64,000 nt of DNA from Jeotgalibaca dankookensis (GCF_002005405.1 NZ_CP019728.1:744001-808000), one strand, 5' to 3'. Counted from the first letter of the stretch, positions 32,897-41,906 are shown. Notes: generated by a model not told the origin, from the sequence alone. A program made the numbers and translations.

Positions 32897-33991
32897 ATGA
32901 AACTCTTTTCTAGTTTTGCAAAGGAGTTAAAAATCGCTTCTAGAGGATTTTACTTTTATATTGAAATATTAATGGCTGTAATCATATTAATAATATTTCT
33001 ATTTGCAGTTCCGGATACTTTTACCAACAAAACATCAGAGTATCTATACCTCGATATGCCAAATGAAGTGAAAGAGACCTACTTAGAATCAATAAATGAT
33101 AATCCTAAAAAAGCAAAAATAGTTATAGATAAAGTAGAAAAAGAGGCTTCTTTATACACGACTGAAAACAAAGAAATCTACATTTTGGATAGTCGCGCCG
33201 ATGCCATTTATATGGCGGATGTCGAAAGACAAATTGTTGCGATTATTAATGTGGATGATAATCAGACTTTTAATTATGAGTATTTTTTACAAGGTTATGA
33301 ATCAGAAAAGTATAAAGATTTGCTAAAAATTTTCCATGTAGAGTCAAGCGAAAAGATAGAAGAAGCAGTGGATAATCAAGATGTAAGATCTTTATCAACC
33401 AATTTTGAAGAGTTATCAGATAGAGAAAATATATTACCTTCAATATTAGTTTTTAATGGGGCACTTATGGGGTTATTTATTATCGCTGCCTATATTTTTT
33501 TAGATAGGCAAGAAGGGGTGATAAAAGCTTTTGCTTTGACACCTACACCCGTATGGCAATATCTGATGAGTAAAATTGGTGTTGTTATAATTACTTCAAT
33601 CCTATCTAGTTTAGTGATTACAGTCCCTATTATGAAAAATCAACCCGACTATCTCTTGTTAGTTACTTTATTAATGACTTCAGCATTCTTTTCATCGTCA
33701 CTTGGTCTTTTGATTGCAAGTTTCTATCGAAATATGATGCAAGCTTTTGGTGTATTATATACAATCATGATGCTCATGATTATTCCAAGTGTTGCCTATT
33801 TTATACCAAGTTGGAATCCATTTTGGATCCGATTTATTCCGAGTTATTTTATGTTAGAAGGCTTTAAAACGATACTACTCGGCAGTAACGACTGGCAGTA
33901 TGTTTTGATGCTATCGGGCGGATTTTTACTCACAGGTCTTATTATATTTAAGATATCAAATAAACGCTATAAAAAAACGCTAGCAGGATAA
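32897..33991 (+). CDS. ABC-2-type exporter permease subunit 1
   Basis: A 364-residue permease with one N-terminal helix (residues about 20-40), a large extracellular domain of about 140 residues and five or six helices in the C-terminal half (SILVFNGALMGLFIIAAYIF onward). This is the ABC2_membrane_3 layout of multidrug/lipid exporters. It starts directly after the ATPase stop codon with GGAAGGGGG as its Shine-Dalgarno sequence inside that gene. Forms a heterodimer with the next permease, by analogy. Confidence 0.85.
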   Translation: MKLFSSFAKELKIASRGFYFYIEILMAVIILIIFLFAVPDTFTNKTSEYLYLDMPNEVKETYLESINDNPKKAKIVIDKVEKEASLYTTENKEIYILDSRADAIYMADVERQIVAIINVDDNQTFNYEYFLQGYESEKYKDLLKIFHVESSEKIEEAVDNQDVRSLSTNFEELSDRENILPSILVFNGALMGLFIIAAYIFLDRQEGVIKAFALTPTPVWQYLMSKIGVVIITSILSSLVITVPIMKNQPDYLLLVTLLMTSAFFSSSLGLLIASFYRNMMQAFGVLYTIMMLMIIPSVAYFIPSWNPFWIRFIPSYFMLEGFKTILLGSNDWQYVLMLSGGFLLTGLIIFKISNKRYKKTLAG

Positions 33992-34002
33992 GGAGGATTA
34001 AT

Positions 34003-35004
34003 ATGTTTAGAAGAATATGGACTATTTTCAAAAGAGATTTAAAAGTTAATGCAAAAGATGCTATTTCACTTTATATATTAATAATCCCTATACTATTTGC
34101 GATTTTAATAAATGTATTCTCACCAGGGATTAATGATACTACGATTAACCTAGCTTTGTTAACAGGTGATAATGAATCTAAAATTGAGTATTTTGAGAAA
34201 TTTTCTAAAGTAGAGCTTTTCAATACCGAAGATGAAATAAAAGAAAGAGTTGAAAAGCGGGACGCTATAATTGGAATTATTCCTGAAAAGGAAACAGACT
34301 ACTTATTGATTCAAGGTAACGAACCGCAAGAGATTGTAGATTATGCAAAACTATTAAAAAGTTTTTATGAACTAAACATAAATATAAAAGATTCAAACAG
34401 TACCTTAATTGAATTTAATCGAACTGTTCCGCCATTAAAAAAGACACTCGTTAATATTTCAATATTGTTTATTTCTATTCTCGGGGGCATGTTAATCGCT
34501 TTAAACATAGTTGAAGAAAAAGTGGATCACACATTGAGTGCGATAAATGTCACGCCCACATCTCGAGTCACTTTTTTATTAGGAAAATCCATTATGGGGA
34601 TTATCCTTTCTGTATTCGGTTCGGTGGCATTGATAGGTATAACTGGCTTTGGTGGTATAAATATTTTACAGTTGTTATTGGTCGTCTTAATAACTAGTCT
34701 CTTAAGTATATTGGTCGGATTTATACAGGGTTTGATCAATACAGATATAATCGGGGCAGCTGGGAGTATAAAATTATTATTTTTACCGCTTATCGCAGGC
34801 GTTTTGGCTATCGAAATGTTAGGAGATAAATGGCAAAAATATTTTTATTGGAACCCGTTCTACTGGGCTTACAAAGGAAATGACCTAATTTTATCGCAAA
34901 TTGGAACGTGGAGACAAATTTTGACTTACTCGATTTTTATTTTAGGTTTATGTGCGATTGTTTATGTTTTGCTAGCTCCAAGAATTAGAAAAGGACTCGA
35001 ATAA
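34003..35004 (+). CDS. ABC-2-type exporter permease subunit 2
   Basis: A 333-residue permease with the same topology as its neighbour: one N-terminal helix, an extracellular domain of about 110 residues, then six helices. AAGGAGG precedes the ATG 11 bp after the subunit 1 stop. Sequence identity to subunit 1 is low, so it is the partner half, not a tandem duplicate. The two together with the ATPase make a complete exporter. Confidence 0.85.
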   Translation: MFRRIWTIFKRDLKVNAKDAISLYILIIPILFAILINVFSPGINDTTINLALLTGDNESKIEYFEKFSKVELFNTEDEIKERVEKRDAIIGIIPEKETDYLLIQGNEPQEIVDYAKLLKSFYELNINIKDSNSTLIEFNRTVPPLKKTLVNISILFISILGGMLIALNIVEEKVDHTLSAINVTPTSRVTFLLGKSIMGIILSVFGSVALIGITGFGGINILQLLLVVLITSLLSILVGFIQGLINTDIIGAAGSIKLLFLPLIAGVLAIEMLGDKWQKYFYWNPFYWAYKGNDLILSQIGTWRQILTYSIFILGLCAIVYVLLAPRIRKGLE

Positions 35005-35096
35005 AGCCCAAATGGATTTGACCTCCATTCTATGACAAGCTAGTAATTTGATTAAAGATGTAGTTCGAAATTATTAAAAATGGAGTGTTAAATAAA

Positions 35097-35921
35097 ATGC
35101 TGGGTATTATGTTACGAGGAATGGCAGTAGAGGTAACAGAAGCGGTACCAGGAATTAGTGGAAGTACAGTTGCGATGATTTCGGGTGTTTATGAGCGTTT
35201 CATTTATTCTTTAAGCATGTTGACGACTAGAAAACGACGAAAGTCGCTACCGTTCTTATTATTATTTGGAACTGGAATGGTAATAGGATTTATTATTGCT
35301 ATCTTTTTAGTAGGTTATCTGCTAAAGACCTTCCGTGCACCAACTTTGCTGTTTTTCGTTGGTATTATAGTGGGTTTTTCACCTTACCTATGGAAAGATA
35401 TGCTTAAAATTTCTAAAAAAAGACTTAAAATGAAACATTACGTTATAATCTTCTTGTTGATAGGCATAGTTGTCATCACCCAACTGTTAGGACATACGAG
35501 TAATATGAATCTAACAAACCTCTCGCTTGCTGATTATTTTCTACTAGGGATGATTGGGTTAGCGGCTAGCACAGCGCTCCTTCTACCTGGGATAAGTGGG
35601 GCGTTAATCCTGACTATCTTTGGTGTCTACGAGTTTGCTATAGAATCACTTATTATGAGAAATTTACCAGTCGTTTTTGCAATTGGAACTGGCGTTTTAA
35701 TTGGCGTTTTATTTTCAAGTAAGTTTATTCGTTACTTATTATTGCACTATCAATTAGAAACATACTGCGCGATGATTGGATTAGTAAGTGGCTCTATTTT
35801 TGCGATTTTATATAACCTAGACAGTTATTTCAATACGCAAACAATGATAATTTCTATTATTAGTTTTTTAGCTGGTGTTATTTCCTTAGTGGTTTTAGAA
35901 AAAATGCAAGATCAGAACTAA
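35097..35921 (+). CDS. DUF368 (PopT-type) membrane protein
   Basis: A 274-residue protein with about eight helices. The DUF368 marks are the N-terminal RGMAVEVTEAVPGISGSTVA and the repeated LLPGISGALILTIFGVYE in the second half, which reflect an internal duplication. DUF368 proteins have been implicated in translocating undecaprenyl phosphate across the membrane, which would recycle the lipid carrier for wall synthesis. The ATG at 35097 has TGGAG 11 bases upstream; a GTG at 35085 overlaps it. It lies 92 bp after the exporter and is probably cotranscribed. Confidence 0.87.
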   Translation: MLGIMLRGMAVEVTEAVPGISGSTVAMISGVYERFIYSLSMLTTRKRRKSLPFLLLFGTGMVIGFIIAIFLVGYLLKTFRAPTLLFFVGIIVGFSPYLWKDMLKISKKRLKMKHYVIIFLLIGIVVITQLLGHTSNMNLTNLSLADYFLLGMIGLAASTALLLPGISGALILTIFGVYEFAIESLIMRNLPVVFAIGTGVLIGVLFSSKFIRYLLLHYQLETYCAMIGLVSGSIFAILYNLDSYFNTQTMIISIISFLAGVISLVVLEKMQDQN

Positions 35922-35944
35922 AACCTCAGTTAGGGTGATTTTTT

Positions 35945-36544
35945 ATGAAAAAGAAGGGTATTACTTTCTTATTAGGAGGAATATGTTTTACAGTTTCTCA
36001 ACTGCTATTGAGAATTCCGCTACTGAATTACTTTTTAGGAACTTCAAAATTTCAACTATTGTATATCTTGAATCCTTTATTGATAGGCATTCTAATAGCT
36101 TTCTCTGCAGGGGTTTTTGAAGAAAGCTTTCGATTCATTTTTAGAAATTTGTTTTTTAAAAAGAAAGATACGAAATTATCTGTTCCAATCATTTTTGGGT
36201 TGGGGCATGGAACAGTAGAAGCGATCTTTGTTCTAGCTTCCAGTCTTTCAGTAGTACCATTAGGAGAATTAAAGATAGCTCTTTTAGAAAGAGTGCTGGC
36301 TATCGTTCTTCATGTCGGGTTAACCGTTATAGTTTGGAATGGCTTTCAACGGAATAAAAAAATACAGTATCTTTTACTAGCCATCTTCATACATGGCTTA
36401 GCTAATTCACTGATTCCCATTTTAGTTCCATTTGCTTATAGTATATTAATAATAGAAAGTTTATTATTTTTAATTGATATATTTATTGTATTATATGTCT
36501 ATCAATCAAAAAAATACTATTATTCAAAAGGAGAAAAAAGATGA
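35945..36544 (+). CDS. YhfC-family intramembrane metalloprotease-like protein
   Basis: A 199-residue protein with about six helices. The probable catalytic residues are the pair EES in AGVFEESFRFIFRN and the GHGTVEAIF histidine, followed by IHGLANSL, as in YhfC glutamic/CPBP-like intramembrane proteases. It is 24 bp after the DUF368 gene and overlaps the lipoprotein gene downstream by four bases (ATGA), so these two are coupled. The natural substrate is unknown; related proteins are often associated with bacteriocin immunity or membrane-stress proteolysis. Confidence 0.8.
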   Translation: MKKKGITFLLGGICFTVSQLLLRIPLLNYFLGTSKFQLLYILNPLLIGILIAFSAGVFEESFRFIFRNLFFKKKDTKLSVPIIFGLGHGTVEAIFVLASSLSVVPLGELKIALLERVLAIVLHVGLTVIVWNGFQRNKKIQYLLLAIFIHGLANSLIPILVPFAYSILIIESLLFLIDIFIVLYVYQSKKYYYSKGEKR

Positions 36545-36954
36545 AAAAGTATATGAAGAAATTGAATTTATTAGTAGGGATGAGTTTTCTTTTCTTAATT
36601 GGCTGTTCTGGGACAAATTTATCAGAGGCCTTTAATCAAGAAGAAGTTACCCAGCAAGCAAAAGAAACCATTAGAATTATCAATAATGAAGACTCGCAAT
36701 CCCTTCTCGAAATGAGTACGGTTCAAATGAAGGCAGGGTTAAGTGAGGACGTCCTTGAACAAATTTATGCGGCAATAAAAGAAGCAGGAGAATTTGAGTC
36801 ATTTGAAGATATCAGTGTTGCTGGAGATAAAGATAAATCGACAGAAGAAGAGTATGCCGTTGCTGTTGTGAATACAAAATATGAAAATAAAAAAATTACT
36901 TATACGATAACGTTTAGCAGTCAAATGAAATTAGCAGGTCTTTACTACAAATGA
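36541..36954 (+). CDS. DUF3887-type lipoprotein
   Basis: A 137-residue lipoprotein: signal peptide with lipobox LIGCS (Cys at about 22), then a DUF3887 domain (SLLEMSTVQMKAGLSEDVL, with a C-terminal beta sheet NTKYENKKITYTITF). The start codon overlaps the end of the YhfC-like gene. DUF3887 proteins often accompany YhfC or other membrane stress proteins. The 3' end abuts the IS1182-type element: the last codon is three bases before the GGGGCTGG arm, which may serve as its terminator. Confidence 0.78.
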   Translation: MKKYMKKLNLLVGMSFLFLIGCSGTNLSEAFNQEEVTQQAKETIRIINNEDSQSLLEMSTVQMKAGLSEDVLEQIYAAIKEAGEFESFEDISVAGDKDKSTEEEYAVAVVNTKYENKKITYTITFSSQMKLAGLYYK

Positions 36955-38638
36955 AAAGGGGCTGGAAAAAAACTAGCCTCCAATAAAAAAATCGTAATGA
37001 AAGAATCAAAATTCTGATTGTTTCATTACGATTTTTATTTTTTACTGCTTTTTTGTAAAAAGAACCCACTTTCCTTCTAGCCTCAAGGGCTAGTTTTGTA
37101 AGATTCATGCTCATAAGCATGATGCCGATGTCATTATGAACGGCTTGCTTACCTCTGACATGGGTTCTGCGCATGCCAAATACACCTTTCAAACGACCAA
37201 AAACAGTTTCTACGTCAATTTTTCGTTGTGCGTAGATTTCTTTGCCACGATCGCTTTCAAGATTTTCTTTTGCATGCTGCTTAAAGTATTCCCAGTTATA
37301 GTTGACCGCTGTCTGGCGCTGGGCACCTTTCGGTGTCTTGGCTAATTGCTTGCGTGTTTCGTCCGGTTGTTCCTCATCAGCCTTGTATACTTTAAATTGT
37401 CTTTGGTAACCGTTCTTATCATTTCGCGTACTGTAATGTGAGAAACTAAAATGGACGCCGTCTAAATCTGTATAAGCATCTTTAATCTCATCATAGTCCC
37501 AGTTAGCGCGGTGTTTAGGATTAGAACGATAGGTTTTACTGTTCTCTTTATGATACATGCCGTATGGAATGAGCGGTACTTTCTGAAAGGTATCCAGAAC
37601 CGCCTCGTAATTTTCTTCACTGCCATAGCCAGCGTCTGCGGCGATATATTTAAATAAATCTAACGTTTGAATAGATTCTAAAAAAGGGATAAACGTGCGT
37701 GTATCCGTCGGATTTGAAAAAATATCATACGCAATGACAAACTGATTGCTCGATGCGACTTGAAGATTATAACCTGGTTTTAACTCACGGTTCTTCATCG
37801 GGTCTTCTTTCATGCACATGAACGTTGCGTCTGTATCTGTTTTTGAGAAACTGTTGCGGCCATCAAATATGGCGTTTGCTTCTTTATAGCGTTGCTTACG
37901 CGGCAAGAAATCTTTTTTACATTTATTCCGATGTTTCTTGAGGATGCGACGACGTCGCTTCAGTTTTAAACCCCCTTTGGGAATCACTTTTTCTTCTGTA
38001 ATCGCCGCTTCAACGGCCACAAGTTCTTTGTCTAGGGAACCGATTATTTCTTCAATGCCTTCGGATGTTTGTAAGGTCTCTTCCGATAGAGCGAGGTTTA
38101 CTTTTGCTTGGATGAGCTCCTCATACAATTGTGAAACGTTGTCATTGAGTTTCGCTTCATAGCGTGCAATTGCTTTCTTCCAAGTGAAACTATAAATATT
38201 GGCATCGGCTTGTATCTTTGTACCATCGATATAGAGCGCATCTTCATGAATCAAGCCGTTGTCACTCAAGAGTGTTGTGAAAAGAATAAAGGCATACTTG
38301 ATGAGTTTTGATGCGTGCTCACTTGACCGGAAATTATTGATAGTCTTGTAGCTAATAGGAGTATCGCCCGTTAACCACTTCATAGGAATGGATTCTTCAT
38401 TCATCCGTCCCATTTTGCGTCCAGAAAAGGTTGTGCGACTATAGGCAAACAAGCACATTTTTAAAAGCATGGCGGGATGAAAAGCAGGACGACCTGTATG
38501 AGACGTTTCTTCCAGAAGAAATTCCGAAGGAATCGAATCGACAAAACGGCTAATGAGGCGGGCTTCATGGTCATTCGGGATTGTAAAATCCAATTGTAGT
38601 GTGAAGGCTGTTTCCATTGTGTTATAATTTTGATACAC
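36914..38638 (-). CDS. IS1182-family transposase
   Basis: A 574-codon frame encoding a DDE transposase. Residues 1-120 form the DUF772 N-terminal domain (HPAMLLKMCLFAYSRTTFSG), followed by a coiled helical region. The catalytic residues are in YIDGTKIQADAN, AADAGYGSEENYEAV and KIDVETVFGRLKG. The start is GTG at 38638, nine bases after AAGGAG. The frame has no stop inside the element: it runs through the element's own terminator and ends 44 bases inside the DUF3887 gene, so the natural C terminus is uncertain or has been lost by a late frameshift. Confidence 0.88.
   Translation of the reverse strand: MYQNYNTMETAFTLQLDFTIPNDHEARLISRFVDSIPSEFLLEETSHTGRPAFHPAMLLKMCLFAYSRTTFSGRKMGRMNEESIPMKWLTGDTPISYKTINNFRSSEHASKLIKYAFILFTTLLSDNGLIHEDALYIDGTKIQADANIYSFTWKKAIARYEAKLNDNVSQLYEELIQAKVNLALSEETLQTSEGIEEIIGSLDKELVAVEAAITEEKVIPKGGLKLKRRRRILKKHRNKCKKDFLPRKQRYKEANAIFDGRNSFSKTDTDATFMCMKEDPMKNRELKPGYNLQVASSNQFVIAYDIFSNPTDTRTFIPFLESIQTLDLFKYIAADAGYGSEENYEAVLDTFQKVPLIPYGMYHKENSKTYRSNPKHRANWDYDEIKDAYTDLDGVHFSFSHYSTRNDKNGYQRQFKVYKADEEQPDETRKQLAKTPKGAQRQTAVNYNWEYFKQHAKENLESDRGKEIYAQRKIDVETVFGRLKGVFGMRRTHVRGKQAVHNDIGIMLMSMNLTKLALEARRKVGSFYKKAVKNKNRNETIRILILSLRFFYWRLVFFQPLFICSKDLLISFDC
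36985..37036 (-). terminator. Terminator of the IS1182 transposase
   Basis: AAAAATCGTAATGAAA and its complement enclose an 18-base loop, T-rich on the minus-strand side. The transposase frame reads through it. Confidence 0.8.
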
Positions 38639-38712
38639 GGTGAGTCACTCCTTTGGTTTTTGGTCGTACTTAAATTATAAGGTATTCGACTCACTGTGTC
38701 TTTTAAAACGAT

Positions 38713-38754
38713 AAAAATCCCCCACTCCTTCAAAATGAAAGAGTGGGGGATTTT
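38713..38754. terminator. Hairpin upstream of the IS1182 transposase
   Basis: AAAATCCCCCACTC pairs with GAGTGGGGGATTTT. It lies upstream of the transposase and probably blocks transcription coming in from outside, a common protection in insertion sequences. Confidence 0.75.
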
Positions 38755-38794
38755 CTTTATTCAGAGACTAAGTTTTTTCCCAGCCCCTTTTTTA

Positions 38795-39259
38795 TTAAAT
38801 TTCTAAAGCGTCATTTTCACCTAAATCAGGGTCTTTGTCAGTCGCCATTCCTTTAGCAAATTCAAAAGCATTTTTTAGAATGTTGTTTGAAGTCCAGTAT
38901 TCAACACTATCAATGTTCACTTTCAAGAGAATAACTTGATCATCTTCCGGACCACCATCGAAGAAAGTTTTATTTGCTTTTGACCACAAATCCTTTTTTG
39001 TTTCAACATCATCAACTATTTCAACAGTACCACTAACTGAAATATAATCGTCGCCGCTAAAAGAAATATTTACAGAATTATTTTTCTTTAATTCCGTTGT
39101 TTTTTCCGAGTCTCTTTCTGAGAAAAACCAAAGAACATCATCTTCAATATCTCCTTGACGCGTCATTGGATGACTAACAAGCTTTCCGCTCTCATTAACA
39201 TTTGTCATCATTCCAATATCATAGTCCTTAATCAACTTGTACACTTTTTCTTTATCCAC
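38795..39259 (-). CDS. Pyridoxamine 5'-phosphate oxidase-like stress protein (general stress 26 type)
   Basis: A 154-residue split-barrel flavin-binding protein. The domain runs from about residue 5 to 135, with IGMMTNVNESGKLVSHPMTR, VLWFFSERDSEKTTEL and VSGTVEIVDDVETKKDLW, the pattern of general stress 26-type proteins. It lacks the C-terminal dimerisation extension of true PdxH, so it is probably not a pyridoxal phosphate biosynthesis enzyme. AGGAGT precedes the ATG. FMN or F420 binding is expected from the family; substrate unknown. Confidence 0.87.
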   Translation of the reverse strand: MDKEKVYKLIKDYDIGMMTNVNESGKLVSHPMTRQGDIEDDVLWFFSERDSEKTTELKKNNSVNISFSGDDYISVSGTVEIVDDVETKKDLWSKANKTFFDGGPEDDQVILLKVNIDSVEYWTSNNILKNAFEFAKGMATDKDPDLGENDALEI

Positions 39260-39538
39260 TATTAAACACTCCTTTTTAATTAGTTATAAAACAGAGTAAT
39301 AATTACTAGATTTTAAGCTTAACTTTATGATAGAGGAAACAAAAAAATATTACAAATATTTGATATTTGGGTAGATTTAAAAAAAGTTTGTCCATATCCT
39401 CAACTAAATCAATAAAAATAATTATCTACTTGATATTTTTTTCTAAAACTATCAAGTAAATAAGATATTTAAAACTCTTTCTTTACATCTAACTAATAGC
39501 GACTGGGACGACGATTCTCAGTCTCTGTATTAGTTTTT
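39260..39538. other. AT-rich intergenic region with one hairpin
   Basis: These 279 bp hold the upstream region of the PNPOx-like gene and a hairpin at about 39487-39538 (AACTAATAGCGACTGGGA ... CAGTCTCTGTATTAGTT) whose T run follows on the plus strand, although no plus-strand gene enters from the left. It belongs to the same family as the terminators at 28683 and 60364. I see no further gene. Confidence 0.6.
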
Positions 39539-40168
39539 TTAGCGTGATTCTGCTAGCAACTGTTTGACTTCATCATCTGTTAGTTGAGGAAATGCTTCGT
39601 AATAAGCGCCTACGGAACCTCGGTAATAGTCCGGGATTGTTAATACAACTAATTCATCTACTTTTTCACTTAAAAGTGTAACCATTTCTTTAGGGAGTAC
39701 AGGTACAGCCAGAAACAGTTTTTTTGGGTTTTGTTGTTTAATCTCATCAATAGCGGCTAGAACGGTAAAACCTGTCGCAATGCCGTCATCAACTAATATA
39801 ACTGTTTTCCCAGTAAACGTTTGGCGCTGATGATTTTCAAAGTACAAAGTTTGGCGCCGTATAATTTCGTTTCTCGCTTTAGAAATAGCAGCTTCAAGCC
39901 AATCCTTATTTAAATATCTCGTTTCTCTTCTGTTTAAAAGTGGCTCGGAGTTTTCAGCTAGTGAACCGATTGCGTATTCTGGATTTTGAGGTGAGCCAAT
40001 CTTTCGCGTAATGACCAAATCAAGTGGGGCTTGTAAGTGTTTAGCTATTTCTAAACCAAGTGGAACGCCACCACGAGGTAACGCTACAACAACGATGTCT
40101 TCTGCTGAATCAGCAGTAAACTTTTCGGCTAGTAATCTTCCCGCTTCTTTTCGATCCTTAAATTCCAT
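39539..40168 (-). CDS. Phosphoribosyltransferase-domain protein
   Basis: A 209-residue type I phosphoribosyltransferase fold, with VVALPRGGVPLGLEIAKHL near the N terminus and the PRPP-binding motif VILVDDGIATGFTVLAAI at about residues 120-140. Stand-alone members of this type are often found beside phosphate or stress genes and their substrates are unknown. It is the last gene of the minus-strand PiT operon, 27 bp behind the DUF47 gene. Confidence 0.85.
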   Translation of the reverse strand: MEFKDRKEAGRLLAEKFTADSAEDIVVVALPRGGVPLGLEIAKHLQAPLDLVITRKIGSPQNPEYAIGSLAENSEPLLNRRETRYLNKDWLEAAISKARNEIIRRQTLYFENHQRQTFTGKTVILVDDGIATGFTVLAAIDEIKQQNPKKLFLAVPVLPKEMVTLLSEKVDELVVLTIPDYYRGSVGAYYEAFPQLTDDEVKQLLAESR

Positions 40169-40195
40169 ATCTGCTCGTCCTCTCTATTAAATCAA

Positions 40196-40843
40196 TTAAG
40201 TATTTTGTATAATCATGGCTTCAACAGCACGCGTTAATCTTTCCAGAGCATGCCAACTACGATTAAACCCCTCGTAAATATTTGAATAGCTAAATACTAC
40301 TATTGCATCATTTTCATTATGCATCATTTTTTTGATTGCTTGATGGTGAAGTGCATAGCCCCTTCGTACTAAGCTGTTAATATCTTTCATGAGAGCCAGC
40401 AATTTTTCGGGATGTTTAAAATGAATCAACTCCTTTGTTAGTGCCAACGTTTTGTCTGAACCTTGCTTTAATACCTCTACCAATACAAAAACATCTGGTT
40501 CAATTGTTTTTACTTGGTAACGATCTAACCGAGCGAGAATATCGCTGCTTACGGTACCTAGAAGCGTGTTCAAGGCTTGGGTTATTTCAAGAATATCAGG
40601 CCTTTCGATAGGAGGGAGAAAGTCTTGATATAAAAAATCTAAGGTGGCTTGTTTTTTATCATTAGCAACAACTTCAATTTTTTTCATTTCGTTTAACTCA
40701 TTTTCTAACTCATCAAGCTGATAGTTTTTTAGGTTAGCGGCAAGAAAGTCAGTAGCTTCTGCCATCAGTAAAGAAAAATTCCTCAAAAGTTCTAAAATAA
40801 GTAAAATCTTCCGCTTCTTCTTTTTTAAAAGGGTTGAACACAT
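40196..40843 (-). CDS. DUF47/PhoU-like Pit accessory protein
   Basis: A 215-residue, mostly helical protein of the DUF47 family (PhoU-like), which usually accompanies PiT transporters and modulates them. Helical blocks such as ELENELNEMKKIEVVANDKK and HALERLTRAVEAM are visible; there are no membrane segments. The ATG at 40843 follows GAGGAAG with five bases between; a GTG two codons earlier overlaps it. It starts 11 bp after the transporter stop, so it is surely cotranscribed. Confidence 0.82.
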   Translation of the reverse strand: MCSTLLKKKKRKILLILELLRNFSLLMAEATDFLAANLKNYQLDELENELNEMKKIEVVANDKKQATLDFLYQDFLPPIERPDILEITQALNTLLGTVSSDILARLDRYQVKTIEPDVFVLVEVLKQGSDKTLALTKELIHFKHPEKLLALMKDINSLVRRGYALHHQAIKKMMHNENDAIVVFSYSNIYEGFNRSWHALERLTRAVEAMIIQNT

Positions 40844-40853
40844 TATCACTTCC

Positions 40854-41906
40854 TCAAAATATTTTTATAAATAATAAAGCCATGAAATAGCCGACGAGAC
40901 CACATCCAGGGAAGGTTAGTACCCATGCCCAGACCATCTCTTTAACAGTTGACCAATTAACACTTGATAAACGATTAGCCGCACCAACGCCCATAATAGC
41001 GGTCGTTTTTGTATGAGTGGTGCTAACGGGCAGTCCTAACAAGGAGGAAAACAATAAACTTACCGCACCAGCTAAATCGGCACTAAAGCCTTGATATTTT
41101 TCTAACTTAACCATGTCCATTCCGACCGTCTTAATAATTTTATATCCACCAATTGAGGTTCCTAAAGCCATGACTAAAGAGCAAAGAACCATCATCCAAA
41201 AAGGAATAACAAAGTTAGAAACATTCCCTTTTCCTTGACCTAAGAAAATGCTGAGCATAAAAATTCCCATAAACTTTTGACCATCTTGAGCTCCGTGCAT
41301 AAAAGCCATGCCAGCTCCTGCAAAAATTTGTCCGTTATTGAAAAAAACTTTCGATTTTTGGCGAGAGATCTTTTTAAACAAATTTTGGATTATTTTAGCA
41401 AATAAGAAACCGAATCCGAATCCCAAGAGTGTCGAAAAAAAGAGTCCATAAATAACTTTTGACCATTCATTAAAATTAATCCCGCTAATTCCACCTTGTA
41501 AAGCAATTGCTGCTCCACATATACCGGCGATTAGAGCGTGACTTTCACTAGTTGGAATTCCAAAGTACCAAGCAGCAGTTGCCCATAAAACGATGGCAAC
41601 TAAAGCTGCACATAAAGCAATAAGTGAATTATACGGATCACCCCCAAAGTCAACCATATTTGCAATCGTAGCAGCTACTTTAGCGTTAATAGTCGTCATT
41701 ATAAATACACCTAAAAAATTAAAACCGGCTGCCAAAAATATGGATTTAGTTACAGATAAAGAACGTGTTGACACCATTGTAGCAATGGCGTTTGGTGCAT
41801 CCGTCCAGCCGTTGACAAGAATAACAGCCAGCACTAGCAAGACAATAACTGCTAAGATAGGAGTCTCCACGAGACTTTTTAAGAACGAACTTAAACCAAC
41901 AGTCAT
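40854..41906 (-). CDS. pit: PiT-family inorganic phosphate transporter
   Basis: A 350-residue transporter with about ten helices. The duplicated PiT signature is present: NGWTDAPNAIATMVSTRSLS at the N terminus and LGLPVSTTHTKTTAIMGVGAA in the second half. FMHGAQDGQKFMGI is also characteristic. It takes up phosphate with protons or sodium. First gene of a three-gene minus-strand operon with the DUF47 regulator and a phosphoribosyltransferase. No Pho box is recognisable upstream. Confidence 0.9.
   Translation of the reverse strand: MTVGLSSFLKSLVETPILAVIVLLVLAVILVNGWTDAPNAIATMVSTRSLSVTKSIFLAAGFNFLGVFIMTTINAKVAATIANMVDFGGDPYNSLIALCAALVAIVLWATAAWYFGIPTSESHALIAGICGAAIALQGGISGINFNEWSKVIYGLFFSTLLGFGFGFLFAKIIQNLFKKISRQKSKVFFNNGQIFAGAGMAFMHGAQDGQKFMGIFMLSIFLGQGKGNVSNFVIPFWMMVLCSLVMALGTSIGGYKIIKTVGMDMVKLEKYQGFSADLAGAVSLLFSSLLGLPVSTTHTKTTAIMGVGAANRLSSVNWSTVKEMVWAWVLTFPGCGLVGYFMALLFIKIF

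Larger units (their letters stand above)
36958..38787 (-). mobile_element. IS1182-family element (about 1830 bp)
   Basis: The ends are GGGGCTGGAAAAAAACTAG on the left and, as reverse complement, GGGGCTGGGAAAAAACTTAG on the right, and the flanks continue the symmetry as AAAA and TTTT. The outer 8-9 bp could be the arms of a host terminator rather than part of the element (see findings), in which case the element is 36966-38779. It contains one transposase gene and a hairpin on each side of it. It lies between the converging DUF3887 and PNPOx-like genes, disrupting neither. Confidence 0.82.
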
